Counted from the stretch's first letter, positions 50,222 to 59,362 are shown. The stretch: DNA of 64,000 nucleotides from Pseudobdellovibrionaceae bacterium (GCA_019637875.1 JAHBUW010000008.1:124001-188000); one strand, 5' to 3'. Translations and numbers: made by a program. Notes: generated by a model not told the origin, from the sequence alone.

Positions 50222-52404
50222 TCGACGATTTCAACGATCCCCTAATCACGGCCTACGCTCTGGGAGAGCTCGATGGCCAGGAGGCTGAAGCCATGAAAGA
50301 TCGCATCGAAAAAGATCCCGTTCTGAAAAAGCATGTGGAAGACATCCAAGCAACCGCGCGTGTTCTGGAAACCGAGCTCGGTGCTGAGGAAAAGCCCCGC
50401 CTCGCGGTGAGCGAACGTGAAAGTATCTTCGCGGGCGTGGCGAATCGGCCCGCGCGTCGTGGATTTCTGTGGATGATCAGCGGCGGCGTGCTCGCGGCGG
50501 CGGCGGCCTCGGTGATCGCGTTCACCGTTTTGGTTCCGCGTGCGACGATGGAAGATCAACTCGCGGATCTGGCGAAGCTTCCGCCCGCGGCGACCGAGAT
50601 CGCCCGTGTGGAAACGCCTCCGCCCCCGCCGCGCGAGATTCCCGGAACGCGTGAGGCGAAGCCATCGCTCAGTAAAGACAAGAGTTCCGCGGGGCCCGTC
50701 TCGGAAGAGGCCGACGCGATGGCCGCATACGCCTTCGACGAGTCGGTGAGTGAAAGCGCGGCCGTCGAGGAAAGTCTCGCGGAGGGACTCAATAGTGCCG
50801 CTCCGGCGGAGGCTCGCGGACGCCGTATGGAAGTGGCTCAGGGAAATCAGGCGCAGCCGAAGAAAATGATGGCGCCGACCTCGGGCTCGGCCATCGGCGG
50901 TGGTACGGCCGGACTCGGTAAGGGCGGCTTCGGCGGCGCCGGGATGTATATGGCGCAGATGGATGTCGACGCGAGCATGAACACGGAGGCCTACAAGTTC
51001 TTCGAGGACAACAAATTCAAGGCGGTTGCTCAAGACTCGCTGTCGACCTTCTCGACGGACGTGGATACGGCGTCTTACGCGAATATGCGCCGCTATCTGA
51101 TCGGCGGGAACCTCCCGCCCAAGGATGCGGTCCGCACGGAAGAGCTCATCAACTATTTCAACTACAGCTATCCGCAACCGACGGACGGAAAACCCTTCTC
51201 GGTGACGACCGAAGTTGCGGCGGCGCCGTGGAATTCGAAACACCAACTGGTGCGGATCGGGTTGAAAGGTTTGGTTCTGCCCCAGGCCGAACGTAAAGGC
51301 TCGAATCTGGTGTTCCTGCTCGACGTTTCGGGTTCGATGAACGACGCGAACAAACTTCCGCTGGTGCAGAAGTCGATGAAACTTCTGGTCGAGAATTTGA
51401 ACGCGAAAGACCGCGTCTCGATCGTGGTGTACGCGGGGGCGACGGGTGTCGTCTTGTCTTCGACGGCGGTCTCTGAGAAATCGAAAATCATGGCGGCCAT
51501 CGATGAGCTGCAAGCGGGCGGTGGCACCGATGGAGCCTCGGGCATCGAACTCGCCTACAAAGAGGCGGCGAAGCACTTCATCAAGGGTGGGAACAACCGC
51601 GTGATCCTGGCGACCGATGGTGATTTCAATATCGGCCATACGAGCGAAGGCGAACTCACGCGCCTCATTCAAGAAAAAGCGAAGTCGGGCGTGTTCTTGA
51701 GCGTTCTCGGTTTCGGTATGGGGAACTACAAAGACAGCACCATGCAGGCGCTCGCGAACAAAGGGAACGGCAACCACGCGTACATCGACTCTTTGCGCGA
51801 GGCGAAGAAGGTTTTGGTTGAGCAGGCGGGGGGCACTCTGCACACGATCGCAAAGGATGTGAAGATCCAGGTCGAGTTCAACCCCAAGTTCGTGCAGCAG
51901 TACCGTTTGATCGGCTACGAAAAACGTATGCTGGCTCACCAGGACTTCAACGACGACAAGAAGGACGCGGGCGAAATCGGCGAAGGCCACACCGTGACCG
52001 CGCTCTACGAAGTGATCCCGGTGGGCGTCGCGGCGGCGGCGACGGGCTCGGTCGATGCTCTGAAATACCAAGCGCCGAAACTGGAAGCGACGACGGCCAG
52101 TGCTGCGGCGGCTGAGATGATGACGGTCAAGCTCCGCTACAAAAAGCCCGACGGCGACAAGAGTCAGCTCATCGAAAAAACGGTCCCGCACGAGACCCGT
52201 TCTTTCGAGTCGGCCTCTTCGGACATGAAGTTCGCGGCTTCGGTGGCGGGCTTCGCGATGATCCTGCGCGACTCGGAGTTCAAGGGCGACCTGAAGCTCT
52301 CACGCGTGCAAGAGATCGCGGGCGCAAACACCGGCGGCGACGACTACCGCAAAGAGTTCGTCGAACTCATCAAAAAGGCGCGCACTCTCGACTCGAAAAA
52401 GTAA
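50218..52404 (+). CDS. Membrane VWA-domain protein with anti-sigma-like N-terminus
   Basis: A 728-residue protein. Residues 1-75 look like the cytoplasmic part of an anti-sigma factor (ITAYALGELDGQEAEAMKDR). A membrane helix follows (about 80-103, then a Pro-rich part). The periplasmic region holds the YfbK-type domains: FSTDVDTASYANMRRYLIGG, the VWA domain with intact MIDAS (FLLDVSGSMNDANK, TDGDF), and the C-terminal DUF3520-like part. It overlaps the sigma gene by 4 bases. I infer that the outer part senses a signal and the inner part holds the sigma factor. Confidence 0.85.
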   Translation: MIDDFNDPLITAYALGELDGQEAEAMKDRIEKDPVLKKHVEDIQATARVLETELGAEEKPRLAVSERESIFAGVANRPARRGFLWMISGGVLAAAAASVIAFTVLVPRATMEDQLADLAKLPPAATEIARVETPPPPPREIPGTREAKPSLSKDKSSAGPVSEEADAMAAYAFDESVSESAAVEESLAEGLNSAAPAEARGRRMEVAQGNQAQPKKMMAPTSGSAIGGGTAGLGKGGFGGAGMYMAQMDVDASMNTEAYKFFEDNKFKAVAQDSLSTFSTDVDTASYANMRRYLIGGNLPPKDAVRTEELINYFNYSYPQPTDGKPFSVTTEVAAAPWNSKHQLVRIGLKGLVLPQAERKGSNLVFLLDVSGSMNDANKLPLVQKSMKLLVENLNAKDRVSIVVYAGATGVVLSSTAVSEKSKIMAAIDELQAGGGTDGASGIELAYKEAAKHFIKGGNNRVILATDGDFNIGHTSEGELTRLIQEKAKSGVFLSVLGFGMGNYKDSTMQALANKGNGNHAYIDSLREAKKVLVEQAGGTLHTIAKDVKIQVEFNPKFVQQYRLIGYEKRMLAHQDFNDDKKDAGEIGEGHTVTALYEVIPVGVAAAATGSVDALKYQAPKLEATTASAAAAEMMTVKLRYKKPDGDKSQLIEKTVPHETRSFESASSDMKFAASVAGFAMILRDSEFKGDLKLSRVQEIAGANTGGDDYRKEFVELIKKARTLDSKK

Positions 52405-52426
52405 TCCAAATCCGAACCCCTCCCGA

Positions 52427-52458
52427 AGCCACTCTCGCCCCCTCGAGAGTGGCTTTTT
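52427..52458 (+). terminator. Rho-independent terminator
   Basis: An 11-bp perfect stem (52427-52437 with 52444-52454), 6-nt loop, then T5. It ends the sigma/VWA operon. Confidence 0.9.
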
Positions 52459-52543
52459 CATTTGTTCCACGGCACCGACTCCGAGAACTGTCTCATTATG
52501 TAACACCAAGCCCTTCGTCCGGCGCTCCCGGTGCGGTTCCGGG

Positions 52544-52598
52544 GGTAGCATCTACTTTCCAGAAGGTAGCAGCTACCTTCTGGAAAGTAGATGCTACC
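52544..52598. repeat. 55-bp perfect palindromic repeat, copy 2
   Basis: A perfect inverted repeat with 27-bp arms and one central base, beginning GGTAGC and ending GCTACC. Homologous in length and sequence to 886-940 (45 of 55). It lies about 1 kb from a REP-associated transposase gene. Confidence 0.85.
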
Positions 52599-52673
52599 TT
52601 TTCCCCTCGGAAACTCAGGCGCAGCGAGGGATTTGCCGATAAAATAGAATAAATACTCTGGATGGGGTGAGGT

Positions 52674-53441
52674 ATGGGCGCACCGAAAATCAAAGAGACT
52701 CGTGAGGACGTGCTCACGACGAAGTCCGAAAAGGCGGGGGCGCATGGATTCTTCGAGAGTTTGCTCCGTCGCTTTCGCGGTCTGAGTTTCGCGCTTTTGC
52801 TGACTCCGCTAACGGTTGTGTGCGTCTCGTGCATCGGCGTTTCGATGGCGCCCGGCTTGTGGCTGTTTAGTCGCGTGAACGCGGCGACCGCGGAGTGGGC
52901 CGAGCCGCTTCACTTCTTGGCGCTCGGACTTGCGCTCGCGACGGGTTACTTGATGTACGGCTTCACGCTGATGGTCGTGGTGCCGCTCGTGAATTTCCTG
53001 ATGCCATTTCGGGTGAAGCCCTTTCGCGGCCCGTACTATTCGCTCCCGGCGATCCCGTGGTACATTCACAACGCGCTCACCTACATGGTGCGCTTCACGT
53101 TCTTGGAGTTCGTGACGCCGACTCCGCTGAATGTTCTTTTCTACCGCATGATGGGCATGAAGATCGGCAAGGGCGTGGTGATCAACACGACGGCGATCTC
53201 CGATCCGTGCATGATCGAACTCGGCGATTACGTCACCATCGGCGGCAGCGCCACGATCTTCGGCCACTACGGCCAAAAAGGCTACCTCGTTATCGCCCCG
53301 GTCAAAATCGAAAAGGGCGCCAATATCGGCCTCAAAGCGAGCGTCATGGGCGGCTGCGAAGTCGGCGAAAACACCAACATCAAACCCCACGCGGCTCTCC
53401 TCCCCAAAACCAAAGTCCCCGCCAACGAAAACTTCGGGTGA
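52674..53441 (+). CDS. Membrane-anchored hexapeptide-repeat acyltransferase
   Basis: A 255-residue protein. Two membrane helices (about 40-66 and 80-108) precede a left-handed beta-helix domain with hexapeptide repeats: MKIGKGVVINTTAISDP, IELGDYVTIGGSATIFGHYG, KIEKGANIGLKASVMGGCEV. This layout resembles the C-terminal part of Pls-like and NeuD/WbbJ-type transferases, which acylate sugars or lipids in the cell envelope. GGTGAGG lies before the ATG. Substrate unknown. Confidence 0.82.
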   Translation: MGAPKIKETREDVLTTKSEKAGAHGFFESLLRRFRGLSFALLLTPLTVVCVSCIGVSMAPGLWLFSRVNAATAEWAEPLHFLALGLALATGYLMYGFTLMVVVPLVNFLMPFRVKPFRGPYYSLPAIPWYIHNALTYMVRFTFLEFVTPTPLNVLFYRMMGMKIGKGVVINTTAISDPCMIELGDYVTIGGSATIFGHYGQKGYLVIAPVKIEKGANIGLKASVMGGCEVGENTNIKPHAALLPKTKVPANENFG

Positions 53442-53447
53442 CCTGGG

Positions 53448-53479
53448 GGTACCACGTACCGCGAGCGGTACGTGGTACC
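53448..53479. repeat. REP-like GGTACC palindrome, downstream of RAYT
   Basis: A perfect inverted repeat with 15-bp arms (GGTACCACGTACCGC and its complement) and a 2-nt centre. It flanks the transposase gene on its 3' side. Confidence 0.8.
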
Positions 53480-53502
53480 GCACGCGGAGCATGCTATTGA
53501 TC

Positions 53503-54144
53503 TCAGCAGAGATTGAAGTTCAATTCGTGGGGTTGATTCGTGTTTTTGGATTTACGGAGACGAAAGTCAGAATGTCGGAGCGCATTCTTGATGTCGATGG
53601 CGTGCCGGTTCTCAATAGGGCGATTCAACCAACGGAGCGTTTCGCTGATATCTCCATCAAAAAGTAAGGTGTCGTCGGCGACGGGAAAAGGTAAGTGGTG
53701 TTTTCCCAGTTTTCGGCCGAGTGTTGAATACTCGTAGTCTTCAACGAGTTCGCTCAGTCCCACAGCGAGGGGATTTCGATACACGTATTTATAGACGTTC
53801 ATGTAATGCGAATAAGTGGATATTCGTGATCGAAAGACTCTTCCCCCGTAAATGTGGTTGATACGTTTCCCCTCCTTTCCGATCGCCTTGCTTGCTTCTC
53901 TCATAAAGTAGTTCATTGCTGCGCTCAGATTGGCTTCCGGAAAGCTCGCGAGCATATGGAAATGATTGTTCATCAGTACGAAAGAATGAATTTTGACATT
54001 CATTGCTGTGGCGATGAGGTGAAGGTAGCTGCTCTTGATGTCCCACGCGACGGAGATCGGAACTTCGAAAACCTCGCGGTTATTTGATCTGGAGCAGATG
54101 TGATAAGGGCTGGTCGGATCGCATTCAAAATGAGCTCTCGGCAT
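53503..54144 (-). CDS. REP-associated tyrosine transposase (RAYT)
   Basis: A 213-residue Y1 transposase of the RAYT group. It starts MPRAHFECDPTSPYHICSR, typical of the family. The HUH motif is NNHFHMLASF (His-x-His), and the catalytic Tyr lies in NVYKYVYRNPLAVGL. RAYTs bind and cut REP palindromes as single strands and are thought to spread them. It is flanked on both sides by GGTACC palindromes that share 15-bp arms, as expected of a RAYT locus. Base use is more AT-rich than the surroundings, a sign of transfer. An in-frame GTG at 54156 is a possible alternative start. Confidence 0.9.
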   Translation of the reverse strand: MPRAHFECDPTSPYHICSRSNNREVFEVPISVAWDIKSSYLHLIATAMNVKIHSFVLMNNHFHMLASFPEANLSAAMNYFMREASKAIGKEGKRINHIYGGRVFRSRISTYSHYMNVYKYVYRNPLAVGLSELVEDYEYSTLGRKLGKHHLPFPVADDTLLFDGDISETLRWLNRPIENRHAIDIKNALRHSDFRLRKSKNTNQPHELNFNLC

Positions 54145-54230
54145 ACGAGAGTACACTGTGCAGCTAAGAGGCCCGAACGAACTCTGCTTTAATCAAATAA
54201 GAAGTGTGAGAGAGTCCGATCCCCGGAAAT

Positions 54231-54281
54231 GGTACCATCTACCGCGTGCGGTAGATGGTACCGCATGCGGTACGTGGTACC
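54231..54281. repeat. REP-like GGTACC palindrome cluster, upstream of RAYT
   Basis: Arms 54231-54245 and 54248-54262 form one perfect palindrome (centre GT). A further arm GCGGTACGTGGTACC at 54267-54281 equals an arm of the copy at 53448-53479. GTACCGCATGCGGTAC across the junction is itself palindromic. This is a BIME-like double element. Confidence 0.8.
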
Positions 54282-54287
54282 CGAGCC

Positions 54288-55433
54288 CTAATTATGGACG
54301 GCGTGGCAGCGGGCGCCGGCGCCGCCGGAAGCGCGGATCGTGGTGGCTTGCTGGAGCTTGGTGAGCTCGGAATCGAAATCGATGCGCTTGCGGAAGAGCC
54401 AGGTCGCGAGCGAGCGGCGGATCGGCGTGCGGTTCGCCAGGTTCTTCGGATCTTTCAGGATCTCCTGGAGGTTCAGCACCATGGTGCGGACGTGACCGCG
54501 GATCGAGGCCGCTTTCAGCGTCGCCACCGAGAAGAGCAGCGAGAAGTTGATGATGCCCGTCACGAGTTGTGAGACCTCGGTGCGGCCCACGCCGCCGAGC
54601 ATGCCGTCGACGATGCCGACGTAATCCACGATCACGAAGAACGACGCCACCGCGAGAAAGCCGTAAGTCCCGGCGGTCACCCACTGGGCCGCGCGGCGGT
54701 CGTTGACCGTCTTCACGGAGTTGTCGATCGCGATCTCTTTCATCATGTCGCGCGAGTTCTGCGCGATCAACCCGCCGTCACCGTCGGCCGTGGTGTGCGC
54801 ATCGGCCGCAAGCTGCTGCAGCTTCGCGATCACCTGCTGAGTCGCTTGATCGCGGTAAAGTTTCTCGAAAGGAGCGTACACGCGCTGTCCGAAAGCGTCG
54901 CGCGGGCGGCTCGCGAAGGAGCGCACGTCGATCCCCATCTCTTGGATGATCTTTTTGAAGATCGAGCGGTTCGGGATCTGCCGCGAATTCGGATCGACCG
55001 GGTCCGCGCCGTAGTGACGCAGCAAAGTGATGAAACTCTGGTAGATCTTGCCTTCCAGGTTGGAGGTATGGCCGATCTTCTCTTCCGGTTTGATCCGCTG
55101 GTCCTGCAAAATCAAAGTGTAGAGGTCGATCGCCGAAGCCAACCGGTTCACGGCCTCGATCGCCGACTGCTCTGAGATCGACATCTTCACGATACGGTCC
55201 AGAGTCTCGAGATCGCCCAGCATGGCATCGATGTTATCCAAAGAGTAGCTGACCGTGCGCGTCCGATCGGCGAGATCGGTGAACTCGCGGGAAAACGCGC
55301 GGGCATCGGAGCCAAGGTCATGCGCCGTGACGGCTTGCGCGGGCGTGCGCTCCATCGCCGCCATCGAATAGCTTGGCGCGAGACTTGAGATCAGGAGGCT
55401 GGCCGCTAAGAAAATCTGTGAGAAGTGTTTCAT
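54288..55433 (-). CDS. Exported protein with two membrane helices, operon gene 3
   Basis: A 381-residue protein with a signal peptide (MKHFSQIFLAASLLISS, cut near SMAA). The long middle part is helical and charged. Two membrane helices lie near residues 255-277 (GTYGFLAVASFFVIVDYVGI) and 295-315 (LVTGIINFSLLFSVATLKAA). No known motif. It lies 10 bp after the preceding gene of the same strand and forms an operon with the two large exported proteins 55444-57390 and 57462-59234. Confidence 0.65.
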   Translation of the reverse strand: MKHFSQIFLAASLLISSLAPSYSMAAMERTPAQAVTAHDLGSDARAFSREFTDLADRTRTVSYSLDNIDAMLGDLETLDRIVKMSISEQSAIEAVNRLASAIDLYTLILQDQRIKPEEKIGHTSNLEGKIYQSFITLLRHYGADPVDPNSRQIPNRSIFKKIIQEMGIDVRSFASRPRDAFGQRVYAPFEKLYRDQATQQVIAKLQQLAADAHTTADGDGGLIAQNSRDMMKEIAIDNSVKTVNDRRAAQWVTAGTYGFLAVASFFVIVDYVGIVDGMLGGVGRTEVSQLVTGIINFSLLFSVATLKAASIRGHVRTMVLNLQEILKDPKNLANRTPIRRSLATWLFRKRIDFDSELTKLQQATTIRASGGAGARCHAVHN

Positions 55434-55443
55434 GGCGTCCTCG

Positions 55444-57390
55444 TTAGAAAATCACGAATTGTTTGTCTTTGAGCCACTTGAGCCAACTGCGCTTCGTATC
55501 TTCGGTCTTGAATTTGACCACGATCGCTTCGCTGAAAAGCTCTTCTTTGGAGTTCTCGTCACCGCAAGCGACTTCACCGCTCGAACAGGTGGATTCGTAG
55601 AAGGGGAACTCACGTTGAGCGGCCTTCACTTCGAGTTCGTAGTCGGTGTTCGGTGACAGCTCGACTCCCAGGTAGTGATAGAGTCCACCGAAGATAAACT
55701 GCATCGGACCCGAAGGACGATACAGACGGTCCATACCGCCGCGACCACCCAGCGAGATCAGCATCTCGTTGTCGAAAACGTCGGTCCGGTCCGTCGAGAA
55801 TTTATTCGGCAAAGTCACCGGGAACCGGCGGCCCATGCCGTCGATCTTGAAAAGCGTCATGCGGAATTGGGTCGACACCCAGAAAGCTTCCGAACCACCG
55901 GCTTCGGTCTGACCGATTTTTTCACCGGCCTCGTTCGTTTCACCGTCGGTGATGGCGGGGGCGTCGAAGCGGCGCGAGTTCATCGACTGGTCCAGGCGCA
56001 GGCCACGAGCCTGATCCAGAAGCTTCAGCGATTTCGGGCGGCCCTTGTCGTCCAGACCGATGATCGCTTTTTGGTCGTCAGGAAGGGCGAAGGGATTCGG
56101 CGCTTTCCGTTTGATGCGACCTTTGGTGTCGACGTGGATCACGAAATTCTTCTCGCCCAAGTCGCAAGCCAATGAGGTCGGCGCGACGCGGATACCGTAT
56201 TCGTTCCAGCCGTTCTCGATGCGGGCACCGGCCGTGACCGACGACGAGGGGCTCGAGTTCAAGCCCACGATGACCGATTCCTTTTCACCGGGGAGCAGAT
56301 CGAATTTATTCGGCAGAAGCTCCAGGTATTTCGGATTCGCGGGTGTCCAGTCGGGATCGTGACTGAAATTCACCTTCACGTTGACCTTCTGGTCCGCGCA
56401 GCGACGGTTCGCCGACACGGTGGCCGGGTAGGTCCGCCAAGTTCCACGTTGCGCCATGCAGGGGCCTACCACGGAGGGCAGATCGCGCCAACGCGTTTCG
56501 TAATCGGTACGGACGTAAACCTTCTTGGTGCGCACGCAGCGGCGATCTTGGGCCAGACCACGCGAAACCAAAATCATTTCTTCAATCAAAGAGGAGTTGT
56601 TGCCGCGCTGTTGGCGCAGGCGCTCGTAGTTTTCCCGCGAACGATCGCGGATCTCATCCGAGGAGGTGCCCTTCAGCTTGTCGCGCGGGGGCTCGCGGCG
56701 CGGTTCTTCGCGACGGGGCTCCTCACGACGGGGTGTGTAGGTGGAGCCGCCGTTGTCGCGCTCACGGTAAGTGGGCGTCGAGGGAACGGGGTCGTTGCGA
56801 CGCTCGGGGATGGTCTCCCATTCGGCGCATTCGTTTTTGTAGACTTCAACGGGAACTTGATATTTTTGCCGGCGGGTCATGGCGCAGGTCGTTTGGTAAT
56901 TTTCTGCGGGACCGCCAAAGTCGCCTTGGATTTGCACATAGGTCCAAGACTCACTCATGGGCATTTGGAAAACATCGGTCCAAGAGATATCTTGTTTCAG
57001 CACCTCTTGGGCTTTGGTGCGTTTTTTCAGATCATCCATGGAAGAATTCAGAAGCTGATCGGCTTTGTCTTTTTTATTTTGATCCAGAGGCATCGGCAGA
57101 CGGGGGCGTTGCACCGCGCGGACACCGCCGCAGCTCGTGCCGGTCAAATTCGCCCGGTAGTCCTGGCCGGAGGGCAGATAGCTGCCGCAGGCACCCATGG
57201 TGCGCTCGCTGGCTTGGGGCTGTTCGATGGCGGGGCGAACCCGGCGATCTTGTTCGGTCACGACGACGTGACTGCACTCGATGTCTCCGCCGCTGCACTG
57301 ACGTCGTAGACTGGTGTCGACGAAGATCTGCGCGAATGCGGAAACGGAAGTCAGACTCGCAAGGAGGAAGGTGCAGAACAGGCGCGACAT
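55444..57390 (-). CDS. Large exported protein of unknown function, operon gene 2
   Basis: A 648-residue protein with a signal peptide (MSRLFCTFLLASLTSVSAFA). The mature protein has many Cys in the first part (RRQCSGGDIECSHV, MGACGSYLP, GTSCGGV). A Pro/Arg/Glu-rich repeat region (about 215-245, REEPRREEPRREPPRD) follows, and a C-terminal beta-rich half. Start 57390 has GGGAG 9 nt upstream; the frame is open to 57417. A short hairpin separates it from the gene before. I see no known domain. Confidence 0.65.
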   Translation of the reverse strand: MSRLFCTFLLASLTSVSAFAQIFVDTSLRRQCSGGDIECSHVVVTEQDRRVRPAIEQPQASERTMGACGSYLPSGQDYRANLTGTSCGGVRAVQRPRLPMPLDQNKKDKADQLLNSSMDDLKKRTKAQEVLKQDISWTDVFQMPMSESWTYVQIQGDFGGPAENYQTTCAMTRRQKYQVPVEVYKNECAEWETIPERRNDPVPSTPTYRERDNGGSTYTPRREEPRREEPRREPPRDKLKGTSSDEIRDRSRENYERLRQQRGNNSSLIEEMILVSRGLAQDRRCVRTKKVYVRTDYETRWRDLPSVVGPCMAQRGTWRTYPATVSANRRCADQKVNVKVNFSHDPDWTPANPKYLELLPNKFDLLPGEKESVIVGLNSSPSSSVTAGARIENGWNEYGIRVAPTSLACDLGEKNFVIHVDTKGRIKRKAPNPFALPDDQKAIIGLDDKGRPKSLKLLDQARGLRLDQSMNSRRFDAPAITDGETNEAGEKIGQTEAGGSEAFWVSTQFRMTLFKIDGMGRRFPVTLPNKFSTDRTDVFDNEMLISLGGRGGMDRLYRPSGPMQFIFGGLYHYLGVELSPNTDYELEVKAAQREFPFYESTCSSGEVACGDENSKEELFSEAIVVKFKTEDTKRSWLKWLKDKQFVIF

Positions 57391-57423
57391 ACGAAAGAAC
57401 TCCCAAAGATGAGTCAAAAGTCG

Positions 57424-57444
57424 CGGCCCCGGAAACCGGGGCCG
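57424..57444. terminator. Intergenic 9-bp GC hairpin
   Basis: CGGCCCCGG and its complement around AAA, between the first and second gene of the exported-protein operon. No T tract; it may lower readthrough or stabilise mRNA. Confidence 0.5.
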
Positions 57445-57461
57445 AGAGGAAGAATCAGGAC

Positions 57462-59234
57462 TTATTTGAACAGATCGTCTTCTTGCGACTGTTGTTCTTC
57501 GGCGTCGACTCCCGCGGCGCGAGCGGCGGCGACGAGCTGACGGATGTTTTCGGCTTGTTGCGATTTCGCGGCTTCAACCATTTGGTACTGGTTCAAGAGG
57601 CCGAGGAAGATCCCGCTGATATCCGAACCGGGTTGACCGCGGGGGGCGCTGGCTTTGTAAGTCACGCCGAGCGGAATGCAGTTCGCTTTGTGGGTCGCAT
57701 CCGACAGGGTGAAGTCCATCTGGCAGATCCGTTTCAGCGAGTCCGACTTGAGTTCCGAAGTCGCTTGGAAACGTTGGTTGTGGTAAGCCTGCAGGGCCGC
57801 GCGGTCGTTCTGGAGCAGCATGAGTTCTTCGCGCGCATCGGCGAGAACCATACGCATGACGGCCAGCATGACTTCCGCGGTGGGCTGACGACCGGTCAAG
57901 AACGTGATCGCCGAGTTCGCACGCACCAGGAATCCGGTGTCCGCCGAAGAGTACTCGAGCTTCTTGTCAGCCTGGCTCATGATTTCCTCACGACCCGCGA
58001 ATTGGGAAGAGACCCAGTCATTCGAGCTCTGACCGGCGCGCACGATTTTATCGAAGTACGAAGCGTTTTCTTCCAAAGCGGGGCGTTGGTTCGCCGCGCG
58101 TTTCGCCGCCGCATCTTTCGAGAAGATGGGCGTTACTTTTTCATCGTACATCTGCACGAAGTTCCGCGCGCTTTCGAACGCCTTCATCACTTCCGCGCGT
58201 TGGATCGCCGGTTGCGGCTCGATCATGGTCAGGTATTCCGAAAGGGGGCGGAAGGATTCGGTGAACTTCTCGATGTTCGCGATCGACTTCTTGTACTGAG
58301 TCGTACGCAGGGCACCCATCGGGATCCCGTACTTACGGCGCAGGTACGAGCGGCGATAGAACGAGTCTTGGATCAACTGGAAGCCTTGGATTTTCGCTTG
58401 GCGGTCGTTCTCGTCACGGAAACGGAAGGCTTCTTCAGTTCCGTAGTCCTCCACGAAGCCGCGGATGTCGTTGCGCAGACGCTCGATGTAGCGCACTTGC
58501 AGGCGCGTAGTCGATCCGTCAAGCGAAAGCAGCTCTTGCATTTCGTCGGTCTTCGCGCGGATTTCATCCGCGGTCATGATCTGCAGACCTTGCAGATTGG
58601 GGGTCAGCGAGTTTTCGCTGATTGTGATGCGTTGGTTGAGCTTCGTCACGATGAACGGAAACTTCAGTCCGTTCATGTCGCGCATCAGGTTATCGCGCAA
58701 AACCGCGAAACGTTGCGAGACGGGCGCCATATTGATGTTACCGGCGGAGCCGATCTCGGTGCGCATTTCGCCGATCGAAACCGACGTTTGCGAGGGCAGA
58801 GTCTCGCGGGTCACGAGCGTCAAAGAGTCGAGTTCGGCGGTGAAGTTTTGTTCCGCTTGGCGGATTTGGTTGATCAATTTCAAGTAGTCTTCAAGCGCCA
58901 CGGTGCCCATCGACGCCGCTTGGCTCATTTCGTTGAAACGGCGGGCGAGGTCGATCAAACCTTTCGTTCCCGACAGCAGACGCGCGTTGATCTCGTTCAA
59001 GTATTCGCGATCGATCTTCTGCATATCCTTCAGGTGACCGATGGCTTGTTCAAAAACCTTGGTGTTGTCCTGTTGGATGTTTTTGATGTCGTATTGACCC
59101 GCGCTCAAAAAGCCGGTGGTACCACCGTTCACGCCGCCGATGACGGAGACGCCGACGGGGGGAGTTTGCGAGTAAGCGGTCACTGATGTCATGCCGACGA
59201 TGAAAGACATCCCGGTCAAAAATGCGCGTTTCAT
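57462..59234 (-). CDS. Large exported helical protein, operon gene 1
   Basis: A 590-residue protein with a signal peptide (MKRAFLTGMSFIVGMTSV, cut near AYSQ). The mature part is almost all alpha-helical with long charged stretches, for example IGHLKDMQKIDREYLNEINA, and only two Cys (RICQMDFT, KANCIPLG). The C-terminus is very acidic (EEQQSQEDDLFK). AGGAGG lies about 7 nt before ATG 59234. It is the first gene of a three-gene unit of exported proteins, all unknown, which suggests a complex in the periplasm or at the outer membrane. Confidence 0.65.
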   Translation of the reverse strand: MKRAFLTGMSFIVGMTSVTAYSQTPPVGVSVIGGVNGGTTGFLSAGQYDIKNIQQDNTKVFEQAIGHLKDMQKIDREYLNEINARLLSGTKGLIDLARRFNEMSQAASMGTVALEDYLKLINQIRQAEQNFTAELDSLTLVTRETLPSQTSVSIGEMRTEIGSAGNINMAPVSQRFAVLRDNLMRDMNGLKFPFIVTKLNQRITISENSLTPNLQGLQIMTADEIRAKTDEMQELLSLDGSTTRLQVRYIERLRNDIRGFVEDYGTEEAFRFRDENDRQAKIQGFQLIQDSFYRRSYLRRKYGIPMGALRTTQYKKSIANIEKFTESFRPLSEYLTMIEPQPAIQRAEVMKAFESARNFVQMYDEKVTPIFSKDAAAKRAANQRPALEENASYFDKIVRAGQSSNDWVSSQFAGREEIMSQADKKLEYSSADTGFLVRANSAITFLTGRQPTAEVMLAVMRMVLADAREELMLLQNDRAALQAYHNQRFQATSELKSDSLKRICQMDFTLSDATHKANCIPLGVTYKASAPRGQPGSDISGIFLGLLNQYQMVEAAKSQQAENIRQLVAAARAAGVDAEEQQSQEDDLFK

Positions 59235-59322
59235 GAAGGAGCCTCCTGAAAGGTCTCGGGCTATGGTTTTTAAAACAAATAAATCGTTCGACGTGGCTTA
59301 GTGCGAGGCCAAGGCCACCATT

Positions 59323-59362
59323 TTGAGACGCCGGGAAGCGTATATTCGATCCGGCGTCTCAA
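59323..59362. promoter_or_regulatory. 12-bp inverted repeat between divergent operons
   Basis: TTGAGACGCCGG at 59323-59334 and its exact complement at 59351-59362, with 16 AT-rich bases between. It lies between the divergent exported-protein operon and the response regulator gene. It could be a regulator-binding site or an RNA hairpin. Confidence 0.5.

Noticed and set aside
50242-52191. 649-residue open frame on the minus strand
   Set aside because: Antisense to the VWA gene, which has intact MIDAS motifs; Arg-rich product without motifs.
56733-59186. 817-residue open frame on the plus strand
   Set aside because: Antisense to two signal-peptide genes with good ribosome sites; very Arg/His-rich product with no domain. 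It is a shadow of GC-rich codon use.
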